Source of the DNA: CANDOC01 sp965261725
Lineage (GTDB): Bacteria > Pseudomonadota > Gammaproteobacteria > Pseudomonadales > Endozoicomonadaceae
NCBI GenBank assembly: GCA_965261725.1
Contig: CBDHDU010000029.1
Location: 124,001 to 188,000 of the forward strand
DNA: 64,000 bases
Reading direction: 5' to 3'
Below the pieces are notes generated by a model. The model was given only the letters and a program-made list of their open reading frames with translations, ran no database searches and had not been told where the DNA came from. Shown here piece by piece: positions 43,267 to 52,245 of this stretch. The position numbers were made by a program, and so were the translations under genes. Each line of letters begins with the position of its first letter. Positions within the stretch are counted from its first letter, which is position 1.

Positions 43267-43327
43267 ACGATAGTACTGCTTGGCAGTGAGCTATATTATT
43301 TGTTATTGCAACTCTGCGTCTGTTGTT

Positions 43328-44360
43328 ATGAAGAAGACTGCTTGCTCCATCACTGATAGTGCCATTATCCATACGCTAAAGTGCGCCATGCGCAACGGGT
43401 CTTTGCCTTGCGTAAGAGAGCGTGCTCATGCGGTATTGCTCAGCTTGAAGGGGTACTCTCTGTCCCAGATAGCGGATGTTTTTGATGTTCAGTATCAGAC
43501 AGTCTCTCGGTGGATTGATGACTGGGAGTTCTTAGGTATACGAGGGCTATACAAAGCCCATGGCGGCGGTCCGCAGCCGATCTACAATGCTCAGGAAACG
43601 CAACGCCTCGCTGAACTGATTTCAGAGGAGCCTCGCCGCATATCTTATGCGCAGGCAAAACTTGAAGAAGAAACTGGCAAATCGGCTTCATTAAAAACTC
43701 TGAAGAGGATGGCAAAAAAAAATCGGGCTGGTTTACAAGCGGGTACGAAAGTCCTGTCGGCATAAGCGAGATCAAGAATCTTTTGAGCGCCGTCATCACG
43801 CGCTGAAAAATGCTCAGGAAGCTGAGCGCAAAGGCCTTATAAATCTGTTCTATTTTGATGAGTCGGGCTTCTCCCAACAACCGTGCATTCCATATGCCTG
43901 GCAACAGAAGGGAGAGCAGTTGAGAGTTTCCTCGGTCAATAGTCAGCGCATAAATGTTCTGGGTTTCATGAATCGTGATAACGATTTGTTTTACTATCCT
44001 GTCTGCGGAGCAGTGACTGGTGATGAAGTCATCCGTGTATTTGAAGATTTTGCTGAACAGATGCAAGACCCGAAATACAGCACTGGCGACCGGTACACTT
44101 TGGTGGTAGTCGATAATGCCAGCATTCATACCTGCAAAAAGTTCCGAGAGAAACTGGATGATTGGATGATCGAAAAGAAGCTGATTGTTTGCTATCTGCC
44201 CACCTATTCACCGGAATTAAATCTGATTGAGATTTTATGGGACAAGGTAAAGTATGAGTGGCTTAACCTCTTGAAGATTATGAACTTTGCTGAATTCCAA
44301 AAAGAACTAAAACGTGTTTTTGATATGTTTGGTCAGGAATATATGATTTCATTTGTCTGA
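43328..44360 (+). CDS. IS630 family transposase, type 2, in two frames joined at an A9 run
   Basis: Frame 1 (ATG 43328 to about 43722) carries the helix-turn-helix (SLSQIADVFDVQYQTVSRWI). Frame 2 carries the DDE domain: NLFYFDESGFSQQ, YTLVVVDNASIHTCKKF, LPTYSPELNLIEILWDKVKYE, to 44360. The two overlap at AAAAAAAAA (43714-43722), after LKRMAKK. IS630-like elements often use such runs for programmed frameshifting, so the gene may be functional. It interrupts the DUF917 gene together with the ISKra4 element. Ends of this element were not resolved. Confidence 0.8.
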
Positions 44361-44395
44361 GTACTTAATAGACGTAAGCACGGCCTTTGCCCCGT

Positions 44396-45697
44396 ATGAC
44401 TGCTCAAATTCTATCATCTGAAAATCAAGAAACGCAGATACTCATCACTATTCAGCACGGCAACTCAATGCTCGATTTCGAGACCAGCCTTCAGGGTAGC
44501 CTCAATCAAGCTGGAACGCTTGGAGCAGAAAAACAACTGGAACACATGGACACCGACGGTTCGCCCATAAAGGTAGGTGGTATTCATATGACCAGCAAGA
44601 ATAAAAAAGAACCCAAGGTCTACGAAACGTCATGGGGAGCCGTCAAAGTTCCGCGTTATATTTACCAGAGCAGTCAGGGGGGAGAAACCTTTTGCCCTCT
44701 GGATCAGAATGCCCGGATTATTGTCAATTCGACTCCGGCTTTTGCTCGCATGGTGAGCTGGAAGTATGCCCAGATGGCAGCCCCTCAGGTAGAAGACGAT
44801 CTGCGACAAAATCATGGTCGTAATAGCAGTCGTTCAACACTTCGTGATTTAGCCGATGTGGTGGCAAGTATTGCACAGGCCAAAGAAGAAAGGTGGGTAT
44901 ACGATATTCCAGAGTTACCAAAGCCCGTGACAACAGTAGCCATAGGGCTTGATGGAGCAAATCTGTTGTACTACGAAGGCTATCGGATCGCTATGTGCGG
45001 CACTATCAGCCTCTATGATGATGAAGGCGAGCGTCTTCATACAATCTACTGTGCAGAGGCACCGGAATACGGCAAGCAAACCTTCATTAACCGTTTTACT
45101 GGAGAAATCCAGAAGGTTAAGGATAGATTCCCTGAGGCGGTTTATGTGGGGGTTGCTGACGGAGCGGCGGATAACTGGACATTTTTAGAATCCTTTACAT
45201 CTATCCACGTGCTGGACTTTTATCACGTGTCTGAATATGTTGCTGACGCTGCTGAGGCACTTTATCCGGGAAAGAAAGCCACACAGGAAAGGCATGCATG
45301 GTTCAAGCAGAAGCTACACGACCTGAAACACGATGAAGGCGCAGCACAAAGCCTGCGGCGAGAGCTTGAACGGGCAACACCGGGCAACAACCGTACCGCC
45401 TCTATGGAAAAGTTGATGAAAGCGAGAACCTACTTTAAAAATCACTGGCACCAAATGATTTATCCTGAAGCCAGAAAGAGGAGCTTACCCATTGGTTCAG
45501 GTGTTACGGAAGCGGCTTGCAAGAGTTTGGTAAAGCAACGTATGTGCCGCTCTGGCATGCGCTGGAAAGAGCAAGGTGCATCAATGTTGTTGACGTTGAG
45601 AGCATTAGTTTGTTCGTCCGGGCAATGGGATGCATTCTGGTCAAAAATGAATCGCTATGGTTTTCCCGTCGCACACAACCTCTTCCCGGTACATTGA
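44396..45697 (+). CDS. ISKra4 family transposase
   Basis: About 433 residues from ATG 44396 (a TTG lies 9 bases upstream). Family traits: N-terminal YETSWGAVKVPRYIYQ, DDE motifs TTVAIGLDGANLLYYEG, VYVGVADGAADNWTFL and LPIGSGVTEAACKSLVKQ followed by RMCRSGMRWKEQGA. No lesion. Inserted within the DUF917 gene just beside the IS630 type 2 element; element ends were not resolved. Confidence 0.9.
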   Translation: MTAQILSSENQETQILITIQHGNSMLDFETSLQGSLNQAGTLGAEKQLEHMDTDGSPIKVGGIHMTSKNKKEPKVYETSWGAVKVPRYIYQSSQGGETFCPLDQNARIIVNSTPAFARMVSWKYAQMAAPQVEDDLRQNHGRNSSRSTLRDLADVVASIAQAKEERWVYDIPELPKPVTTVAIGLDGANLLYYEGYRIAMCGTISLYDDEGERLHTIYCAEAPEYGKQTFINRFTGEIQKVKDRFPEAVYVGVADGAADNWTFLESFTSIHVLDFYHVSEYVADAAEALYPGKKATQERHAWFKQKLHDLKHDEGAAQSLRRELERATPGNNRTASMEKLMKARTYFKNHWHQMIYPEARKRSLPIGSGVTEAACKSLVKQRMCRSGMRWKEQGASMLLTLRALVCSSGQWDAFWSKMNRYGFPVAHNLFPVH

Positions 45698-46444
45698 TCA
45701 GGCAGCACACCCGTTTATTGAGTAAAGGCGTTGCAACTGCTGCAATGGCACTGTGATTTTCGAGCAAATGACTAACCATCATGCCGTGCAGCTGTTTCAA
45801 ATCATCGTTCTGGAACACGGTAGGCTGAGAGCGAATACCCGCCATCACCAGCTGTCCACAGCGGTTTTCAGGCGGATGCATCGGTAAATATTGCACCACT
45901 TCAGGAAAAGCTCGACCCATACCATCAGCATCCACACAGGGAAGATCAGTCATCACCGCACAACAAAGCGGTTCGGTACCATTGGTTCCTCCCATTTCTA
46001 TCGACATAACGGCATCCGGTATCCTGTCTGATATCTCCGCCATTTTATCAACTGCCGTATTAAACTCTTTTCCGGACCCCACAATTTCTGTTAATACCGT
46101 AGGCGCGCCCATAAAACCCACCGGCACGACAAAGTCACCATCTTCCAAAGCCTTCGGCGCGATAATGCAAGCATCTTTGCCAGTCTTGAGCAATTCCCTC
46201 AAACGCAGCTTTGCCTGCAAGGTATTGCCGCCACCACCGCACCCGAGCACCGAGCAACCTTCTGCAAGAAGATCGACATCTTCAAGCGATAAATGCCATA
46301 CGCCTTCGCTATCAACATTAGGCACGGTAACTGACCTGGCTGTTTCCTCATTTTCACTGTCAGGTAGTTTTTGGGGCATAGCATGAGGCATAGCACCGGA
46401 AACAGATGTAAAAGAAAAAGTATCCCCTGTAACATCTTCCAGAT
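45698..46444 (-). pseudogene. DUF917 gene, N-terminal half, possibly from a hydantoinase fusion
   Basis: SVLGCGGGGNTLQAKLRLRE, VVPVGFMGAPTVLTEIVGSG, VMSIEMGGTNGTEPLCCAV and CVDADGMGRAFPEVVQYLP are hallmark DUF917 segments. The frame stays open upstream of MPHAMPQK to the IS4-type element B at 46445 (DLEDVTGDTFSFTSVSGAM), which suggests that a larger protein, such as a hydantoinase/oxoprolinase fusion, was cut there. On the other side the ISKra4 element separates it from the C-terminal half at 42586-43266. Function before loss: probably amide-ring or thiohydantoin metabolism, uncertain. Confidence 0.7.
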
Positions 46445-47323
46445 CAATACTGTGGACAGTTTTCAGACGAAAGTGACCATGAGAGAAAATAGCGATAATA
46501 GAGAAGCCAAACCCTCTATGCTCGCTGCCACTTTCCTCTCATGGATAACATAGTAAAGACCGCTCTGGGCAAGATGTCCAAGGTCAAAAAGCCCCAAAAA
46601 ACATTCATCTTCCAATTGCTTATCACGCTCATTATCGTTCAGGGTAAAGCCACTTTCTGCAACATGAGCCGTTACTCCTCCATGAGTGAAAAACGATTCA
46701 GACGCTGGTATCGCCGGACCTTCGATTTTTTCAAACTCAACTGCCTGATGCTGTCCGGCGTACTGTTAACGTCCAAAGAGAAAATCGCAGCGCTCGATGC
46801 CAGCTTTATGACCAAAAGTGGCAAGAAGACCGATGGCCTTGGCATGTTTTGGCGTGGTTGCACAGGTCAATCAGAGCGAGGGCTTGAGCTATCTTTGCTT
46901 GGTGTTGTTGATTTGCAGTCCAATACGGCTTATGCGCTTGATGCCCGGCAGACGCTGGACGAGAAAGATAAAACCCGTGTTGACCTTTACGCTGAGCAAG
47001 TTTTGAAACTGGCCGGAGATCTTCTTGCTATGGGGGTAATCTATCTGGCTGTGGACGCCTACTATTTCAAGGAAAAATTCGTGTCCGCAGTCCTTGCTGC
47101 GGGTTTACAGATTGTTGGGAAGTTAAGAACAGATGCCGACCTGAAGTGGCTCTATAGCGGCTCGTACTCAGGGCAAGGTCGTCCAAAACTTTACGACGGC
47201 AAAGTGAATCTCGAAAAAGACTTGAACCGGTTTGAACACGTAGGTCAGTTAGAAGCCGGAGAAGAGGTTTATACTGCCATCGTTCATTCCAAATGCCTGA
47301 AGCGTCACATTCGGGTTGTGATG

Positions 47324-48815
47324 CAGGGCGAAAGCTTCATTAAAACTAACGTACACGAATTTATGATCCATCCTCTTTCTATCCTTAAAAGAGGTTAATC
47401 GGATGCCTGCTTGTACGCCTATAACCGATAGATTCCAGACATTAAGTGATTCGCGTAGCGCTATTCACATCACCTACTCGCTGCCAGAAGTTCTATTTAT
47501 CGTTTACGCCAGCGTCTTAAGTGGCTACAACGAGTGGGAAAGCATGGCTAATTTTGGCAGCTACAACCTCACTTGGTTTCGTCAGTTCTTCCCTTACCGC
47601 TGGGGCATGCCTTCGCACCACACTATCGAGAAAGTATGCATGATGATTAACTCCAAAGCGTTCATGCAGCTCTTTATTGATTGGATGCAGGATGTCGTTG
47701 CCAGAATTGATGATCAGGCAAACGACGAGCCAGACAATAACAATAAGCAGGATATAGACGACGTTATAGCTATTGATGGTAAGGCGCTGAGGGGATCGCG
47801 CCCCGCTAAGGGTAAAAAAATGGTTCATATCGTCAGTGCTTACAGCGCCAAACTCAGCCTGATATTAGGGTTTACTCCCGTTGAGAGGAAATCCAATGAG
47901 ATTACTGCTATCCCAGAAATTCTGGACATGTTGGTGGTAGAAGGATGCCTGATAACGAGTGACGCCATGGGTTGTCAGAAAGACATCTGTCAGAAGATCG
48001 TGGACAAAAAGGCAGACTATCTAATCTGCGCCAAGAATAATCAACCCACGCTTTGTAAAAACATAGAGAAAGTGTTTACAAAGCACATCGAAGATCATCC
48101 GAAAGACCCGGAGCCTACTGATGCCAATGTTTTTTTTGCAGAAACAGAAGAGCAAAGCCGTAATCGTCAGGAACACCGTCGTTGCTGGGTGTTTAATGAC
48201 GTTTCAGAGATTGATCCTGATAATGAATGGGCAAAACTGACTCAGTTTGCTGTCATTCAGAGAGATCGACTGATCCATTCGATACAAACGACAGAGTTGC
48301 ATTGTTACATTATGAGTCGGGAAATGCCTGCTCAAAGCGTGCTGGAGAGTGTTCGGGCTCATTGGTGCATCGAGAATGGCCAGCACTGGAAACTCGATGT
48401 CAGCTTTGCCGAAGATGCGTCAAAAATCCATGAGCGCACTGCCGTAAAGAACTTAGCCACTGTTAGGCGCTGTTGTTTCAATGCTCACAATCAGAGTGAT
48501 CGCTTCCCTAAGAAAAGCATGAACCGCAGGATAGAGCTGGCAGGGCTCGATGAAGAGTACCGAGCTGAGTTAATTAGGGAGTGTTCATTTCTCTGAGCAA
48601 AAGGTTCGCTGAACGGCATCAGAGCGAAAAAAAGGTTTATTCATATCTTCTCAAATGAAGAGGTAGTGACTTGTATCAAATTCAGTATTTTGAGCCATAA
48701 ATGTAGCATTGCGGCGCGACATAGAAAAATTGAGCTATTTATTGCCAATAATAAATGCTGATGAGTACTGGAATTTATTTTTTAGCACGATGGAACCTTC
48801 CAAGGTTTCGCCCTG
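47324..48815 (+). mobile_element. ISAs1-family element
   Basis: 1492 bp, ends CAGGGCGAAAGCTTC and the complement of CAGGGCGAAACCTTGG. 10-bp direct repeats GGTTGTGATG (47314-47323 and 48816-48825), within the 8-10 bp range of the family. The 219 bases after the transposase stop are non-coding. Confidence 0.95.
47403..48596 (+). CDS. ISAs1 family transposase
   Basis: 397 residues, intact. Typical segments: YDKDVIAIDGKALRGS-type motif (here DVIAIDGKALRGSRPAK), ITSDAMGCQKDICQKI, YLICAKNNQPTL and AHWCIENGQHWKLDVSFAED. Probably active. Confidence 0.95.
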   Translation: MPACTPITDRFQTLSDSRSAIHITYSLPEVLFIVYASVLSGYNEWESMANFGSYNLTWFRQFFPYRWGMPSHHTIEKVCMMINSKAFMQLFIDWMQDVVARIDDQANDEPDNNNKQDIDDVIAIDGKALRGSRPAKGKKMVHIVSAYSAKLSLILGFTPVERKSNEITAIPEILDMLVVEGCLITSDAMGCQKDICQKIVDKKADYLICAKNNQPTLCKNIEKVFTKHIEDHPKDPEPTDANVFFAETEEQSRNRQEHRRCWVFNDVSEIDPDNEWAKLTQFAVIQRDRLIHSIQTTELHCYIMSREMPAQSVLESVRAHWCIENGQHWKLDVSFAEDASKIHERTAVKNLATVRRCCFNAHNQSDRFPKKSMNRRIELAGLDEEYRAELIRECSFL

Positions 48816-48962
48816 GGTTGTGATGCTGAGGGTGCAGCGAAAAAACAAGATAGGCATAGCCCTGATTTACTCAACAGATACAGGGCTGGACGCAATGACT
48901 ATCGTCAAATATTACAAAGCTCGCTTTCAAATTGAGTTTGTATTCCTGGATGCCAAGCAATA

Positions 48963-50061
48963 TACCCATGATCATTGAAGTTGCTTGATTTTCCAGCCGA
49001 TTTTCAACATTGTACGAACATGCCGAAAATCACCCTGACAGCCCAACAAAAAGTAGCCTTGGAATCTCGCCACAAAACATCGCGAGATGCACGGGAATGT
49101 GATCGTATCAAGGCTGTTTTGCTCAGGTCTGAAGGGTGGTCACCGTCTGCTATCGCTCAGGCATTGAGAAAAAGTGAATACACTATTTGTCGCCATCTGG
49201 ACGCCTATCTGGAAAAGGAAAAGCTCAGGCCGGAGAACGGGGGGAGTGAAAGCCGCCTGAGTGATGAGCAAACTCGGCAACTGGTCGAACACCTTTCTGA
49301 ATATACTTACGCACACGTCCATCAGATCGTCGCCTATATTACCGATCGCTGGGGTATCAAATATACCGTATCAGGCCTGAACAAGTGGCTGCACCAAAAA
49401 GGCTTTACCTACAAAAAGCCAAAGGGCGTACCGCACAAGGCTGATGTTGATAAGCAGGCTGGTTTTGTGGAGCACTATGAAGCCTTGAAAGCCACGCTAC
49501 CAGAGGACGAGGTGATACTATTCATGGATGCGGTACACCCGACACAAGCGACCAAAATCACTTCCGGGTGGATTCGAAAAGGGATTGATAAAATCATTAA
49601 TACGACAGGTAGCCGTACTCGGCTGAACATTATCGGTGCGATTGATCTGGACAATATTGAAGCTGCTGTTTTCGGTCAATTTGATACGGTTAACAGTGAA
49701 GCGGTTACCGAGTTTTTCAAGAAAGTTCGGGATAACTATTCATCCATGAACGTTATTCACATGGTGCTTGATGGTGCCGGTTACCATCGTTCACAGGAGG
49801 TAGTGAAAGAGGCGGAAGAGCTGGGAATAAAGCTTCATTACCTCCCCCCTTACAGTCCAAACCTGAACCCCATTGAGCGATTATGGAAGGTGATGAATGA
49901 GTATGCCCGGAATAATGAATACTTCGCTCAGGCAAAAGAATTCCGGGAAAAGATTAATCATTTTCTGGACGTGACATTGCCCGAAATCGGTTCTTCCTTG
50001 GGCAGCAGGATTAACGATAATTTCCAGCGGTTAAATCCGGCATCTTGAATTCACTCAGGTA
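48963..50061 (+). mobile_element. IS630-family element, copy 3, complete
   Basis: 1099 bp, TACCCATGATC to CACTCAGGTA, TA duplicated. The empty site is visible in IS4-type element A (complement of GCCAAGCAATATACAGG). Confidence 0.95.
49020..50048 (+). CDS. IS630 family transposase, copy 3
   Basis: 342 residues, same protein as copy 2, with the same HTH and DDE motifs (ILFMDAVHPTQ, VLDGAGYHRSQ, SPNLNPIERLW). The near-identity of three copies points to very recent spread. Confidence 0.95.
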   Translation: MPKITLTAQQKVALESRHKTSRDARECDRIKAVLLRSEGWSPSAIAQALRKSEYTICRHLDAYLEKEKLRPENGGSESRLSDEQTRQLVEHLSEYTYAHVHQIVAYITDRWGIKYTVSGLNKWLHQKGFTYKKPKGVPHKADVDKQAGFVEHYEALKATLPEDEVILFMDAVHPTQATKITSGWIRKGIDKIINTTGSRTRLNIIGAIDLDNIEAAVFGQFDTVNSEAVTEFFKKVRDNYSSMNVIHMVLDGAGYHRSQEVVKEAEELGIKLHYLPPYSPNLNPIERLWKVMNEYARNNEYFAQAKEFREKINHFLDVTLPEIGSSLGSRINDNFQRLNPAS

Positions 50062-50408
50062 TATACAGGCCTGATAGATTGCCAGTCATGTAATAAGCAG
50101 GCGATTCATACTCAGATTAATGCTTCATTCTCTGCCCTTAATCTGCTCAAACTGGCTGATCGGGAAGAAAAAGGTACCACAGGCAAAACGGTGATCTCAA
50201 TTACGAGCTGGAAACGTCGTTTGTTCAACCAACACTTGATGTGCAGAGTTTTTGAAAAGTTAGGATTGACCATGAATGATAGAAAAGTCATGGGCGCATA
50301 TCAGGAGTTCAGCAGCTATGGTGCTATCGCTGCATGAAAGTGTCCAGAGTATTGATATATGGAGATATAGTTTAGGTCATTTATTGACATGGGCGATATT
50401 CATGCGAC

Positions 50409-51456
50409 TCATGCGGATATTTTCTCCAGACAAGCGTAAGCAGTATGTTCTTTCCGGAAAAATCCAAGGATCATTTTTCTCGTTCTCTGGATAGATTTCA
50501 GTCCAGAGGAAACAGCATTGAGAAACGCCTCCTTCGTCCGCAGGATCATTCGCCCAACACGACCAGACTTGAGGCTTCCCCAGACAAGCTCAACCGGGTT
50601 CAACTCAGGAGAGTACGGCGGTAGTAGCTGGATATCCAGTAAACGTGGCTCGCGCTTAAGATATTTCATAACCTTTTTGGCTGCGTGAACAGAGTGTCCA
50701 TCCGTCACGATGAGAACAGGGCGGTCATGGGACTTCTCTATCTGCCGGAGAAATTTGATGAAAACATCCGCATTAAAGCGACCAGTGATCGACATGTAGC
50801 GCATATCTCCCTCACCGCTGACAGCTGCGATCATGTTGATCCCAAAACGTGCACCGGTGGCGCTGACAACGGGAGTGCAGCCCTTTCGACCCCAGGTTGT
50901 GCCGTTATGGTAATCGGAACGCAGGCTCGCTTCGTCAATGAAATAGATAATAGCGTTATGGTTTTCCGCCGTGGCTCTCAATTCCGGATAGCGTTCCTGT
51001 AGCCACTGGGCCACTTTTTTTTTCGCTCTGTTGCCAGGCTTTTCTTACGGGTCGCTGAGGGGAAAGTCCCATTTTCTTGAGCATCTTGCCGACGGCACTG
51101 GGATCCATGGTTATGTCGAATTCGGATTTTATCACTCCAGCAACGATGTCCCTCGTCCAGCAAGCTTTGTAAAAGCCGTAGTGGGTTGGATTCCGAGTGA
51201 GGATAATATGCGCCAAACGATCTTTTTGCTCTGTAGTGAGCTTCGGTTTACGGCCACCACGCCGCTGACTGGTCTTCAAAGCCTCCTCGCCACCTTCCTT
51301 GAAGCTCGCCACCCATCGGTAAACACAGGATTTATGGGTACTGTACTTGCTAGCCAGCTCCGGAACAGACATTCCGTCCTGCCAATGTCGGATGGCTTCC
51401 ATGCGGATTATTTCCCGTTGGAGATGGGAGACTTTACGACCGTCAAGCTTGCTCAT
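50409..51456 (-). CDS. IS630 family transposase, type 3, in two frames joined at an A9 run
   Basis: First frame from ATG 51456 (MSKLDGRKVSHLQREIIRME) holds a helix-turn-helix (SVPELASKYSTHKSCVYRWV). The second, to 50409, holds the DDE domain: AIIYFIDEASLRSDYH, VLIVTDGHSVHAAKKV, LLPPYSPELNPVELVWGSLK. They meet at nine A (T9 at 51015-51023 on the plus strand) after WQQSEKK, a likely programmed frameshift. A GTG at 51462 is an alternative start. The element abuts the 3' end of miaE. A hairpin CACCTCT-TTTC-AGAGGTG (51460-51477) overlaps its start. Confidence 0.85.
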
Positions 51457-51468
51457 GAACACCTCTTT

Positions 51469-52122
51469 TCAGAGGTGAAAATTTACCTGATCGTTTGTCT
51501 TAAAGTATTCGCCCACGTCAATATCAGCCCACATCGGGCAACCGCTATGAAAACGAAACTCCTCATCAGGCGATTCTATCACCTCACATTCAATCTGGCG
51601 GAAATGTTCAACACGATCCTCAATCGATTCATCCGCAGCCTCTTCAGCCAGTTTGAGATAATCCTGATAGTGACGGGCTTCTGATTTCAATAACGAGACA
51701 TAAAACTTGCCCAACTCATCATCAAGATGCGGCGCGAGTTTTTCAAACCGCTCACAGGATCGGGCTTCAATAAAAGCGCCGACAATCAGGGTATCCACCA
51801 GCCGCTGCGGTTCTTCTTTGCGAACATGTTCCCGCAAGCAATTGGCATAACGGGATGCGCTGACAGGCCGGTATGCTATGCCCCGCTTTTTCATGAGTGC
51901 ATGCACCTGCTCAAAATGCCGCAACTCCTCCCTCGCCAGCCGGGACATTTTGTATTGAAGATCTTCATGAAAGGCATAGCGAAACAGTAAATTGAGCGCG
52001 GTTGCTGCTGCTTTCTTTTCGCAATTAGCATGATCTATAAGGAGAATATCTTGTTGTTTTAATGCCATTTCAATCCAGGCATCTGGCGTTTGGCATGCCA
52101 GAAATACTGCTGGCTTTCTCAT
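51469..52122 (-). CDS. miaE: tRNA-(ms2io6A37) hydroxylase MiaE, C-terminus altered by IS630
   Basis: 217 residues from ATG 52122 (MRKPAVFLACQTPDAWIEMA). MiaE is a ferritin-like di-iron monooxygenase that hydroxylates ms2i6A37 in tRNAs. Iron-binding motifs are visible: HANCEKKAAATALNL, LAREELRHFEQVHALM, GAFIEARSCERFEKL, SEARHYQDYLKLA. Homologues end soon after FRFHSG; here about 25 extra residues follow and the stop TGA (51469-51471) lies in the end of the IS630 type 3 element. The catalytic core is complete, so activity is likely kept. Confidence 0.88.
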   Translation of the reverse strand: MRKPAVFLACQTPDAWIEMALKQQDILLIDHANCEKKAAATALNLLFRYAFHEDLQYKMSRLAREELRHFEQVHALMKKRGIAYRPVSASRYANCLREHVRKEEPQRLVDTLIVGAFIEARSCERFEKLAPHLDDELGKFYVSLLKSEARHYQDYLKLAEEAADESIEDRVEHFRQIECEVIESPDEEFRFHSGCPMWADIDVGEYFKTNDQVNFHL

Positions 52123-52245
52123 TTCAATCCCCCCATAACGTAAACTCAGTCGAACGACCATTTCACACAGGAATAAAATCTGCTGCCTGATTTTTCTGGA
52201 CTCTATACTTCAAAGCTTCTTTATAATGCCACATATCTCACAACC

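Larger units (their letters stand above)
46541..50335 (+). pseudogene. IS4-type transposase B, split twice
   Basis: ATG 46541 (MDNIVKTALGKM). Segments 46541-47323, 48826-48962 and 50064-50335 rebuild a protein of about 395 residues equal to copy A, here with the correct N-terminal frame (FIFQLLITLIIVQGKATF). Interrupted by ISAs1 after RHIRVVM and by IS630 copy 3 after DAKQY. Confidence 0.93.
46445..50354 (+). mobile_element. IS4-type element B, hosting ISAs1 and IS630 copy 3
   Basis: Ends CAATACTGTGGACAGT (46445) and its partner GTGTCCAGAGTATTG (50354), the same pair as element A. Without the two inner insertions it is 1307 bp (A is 1308). The flanks CAGAT and ATATA do not match, so it lost its target repeat through recombination or adjacent deletion. 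Confidence 0.93.
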
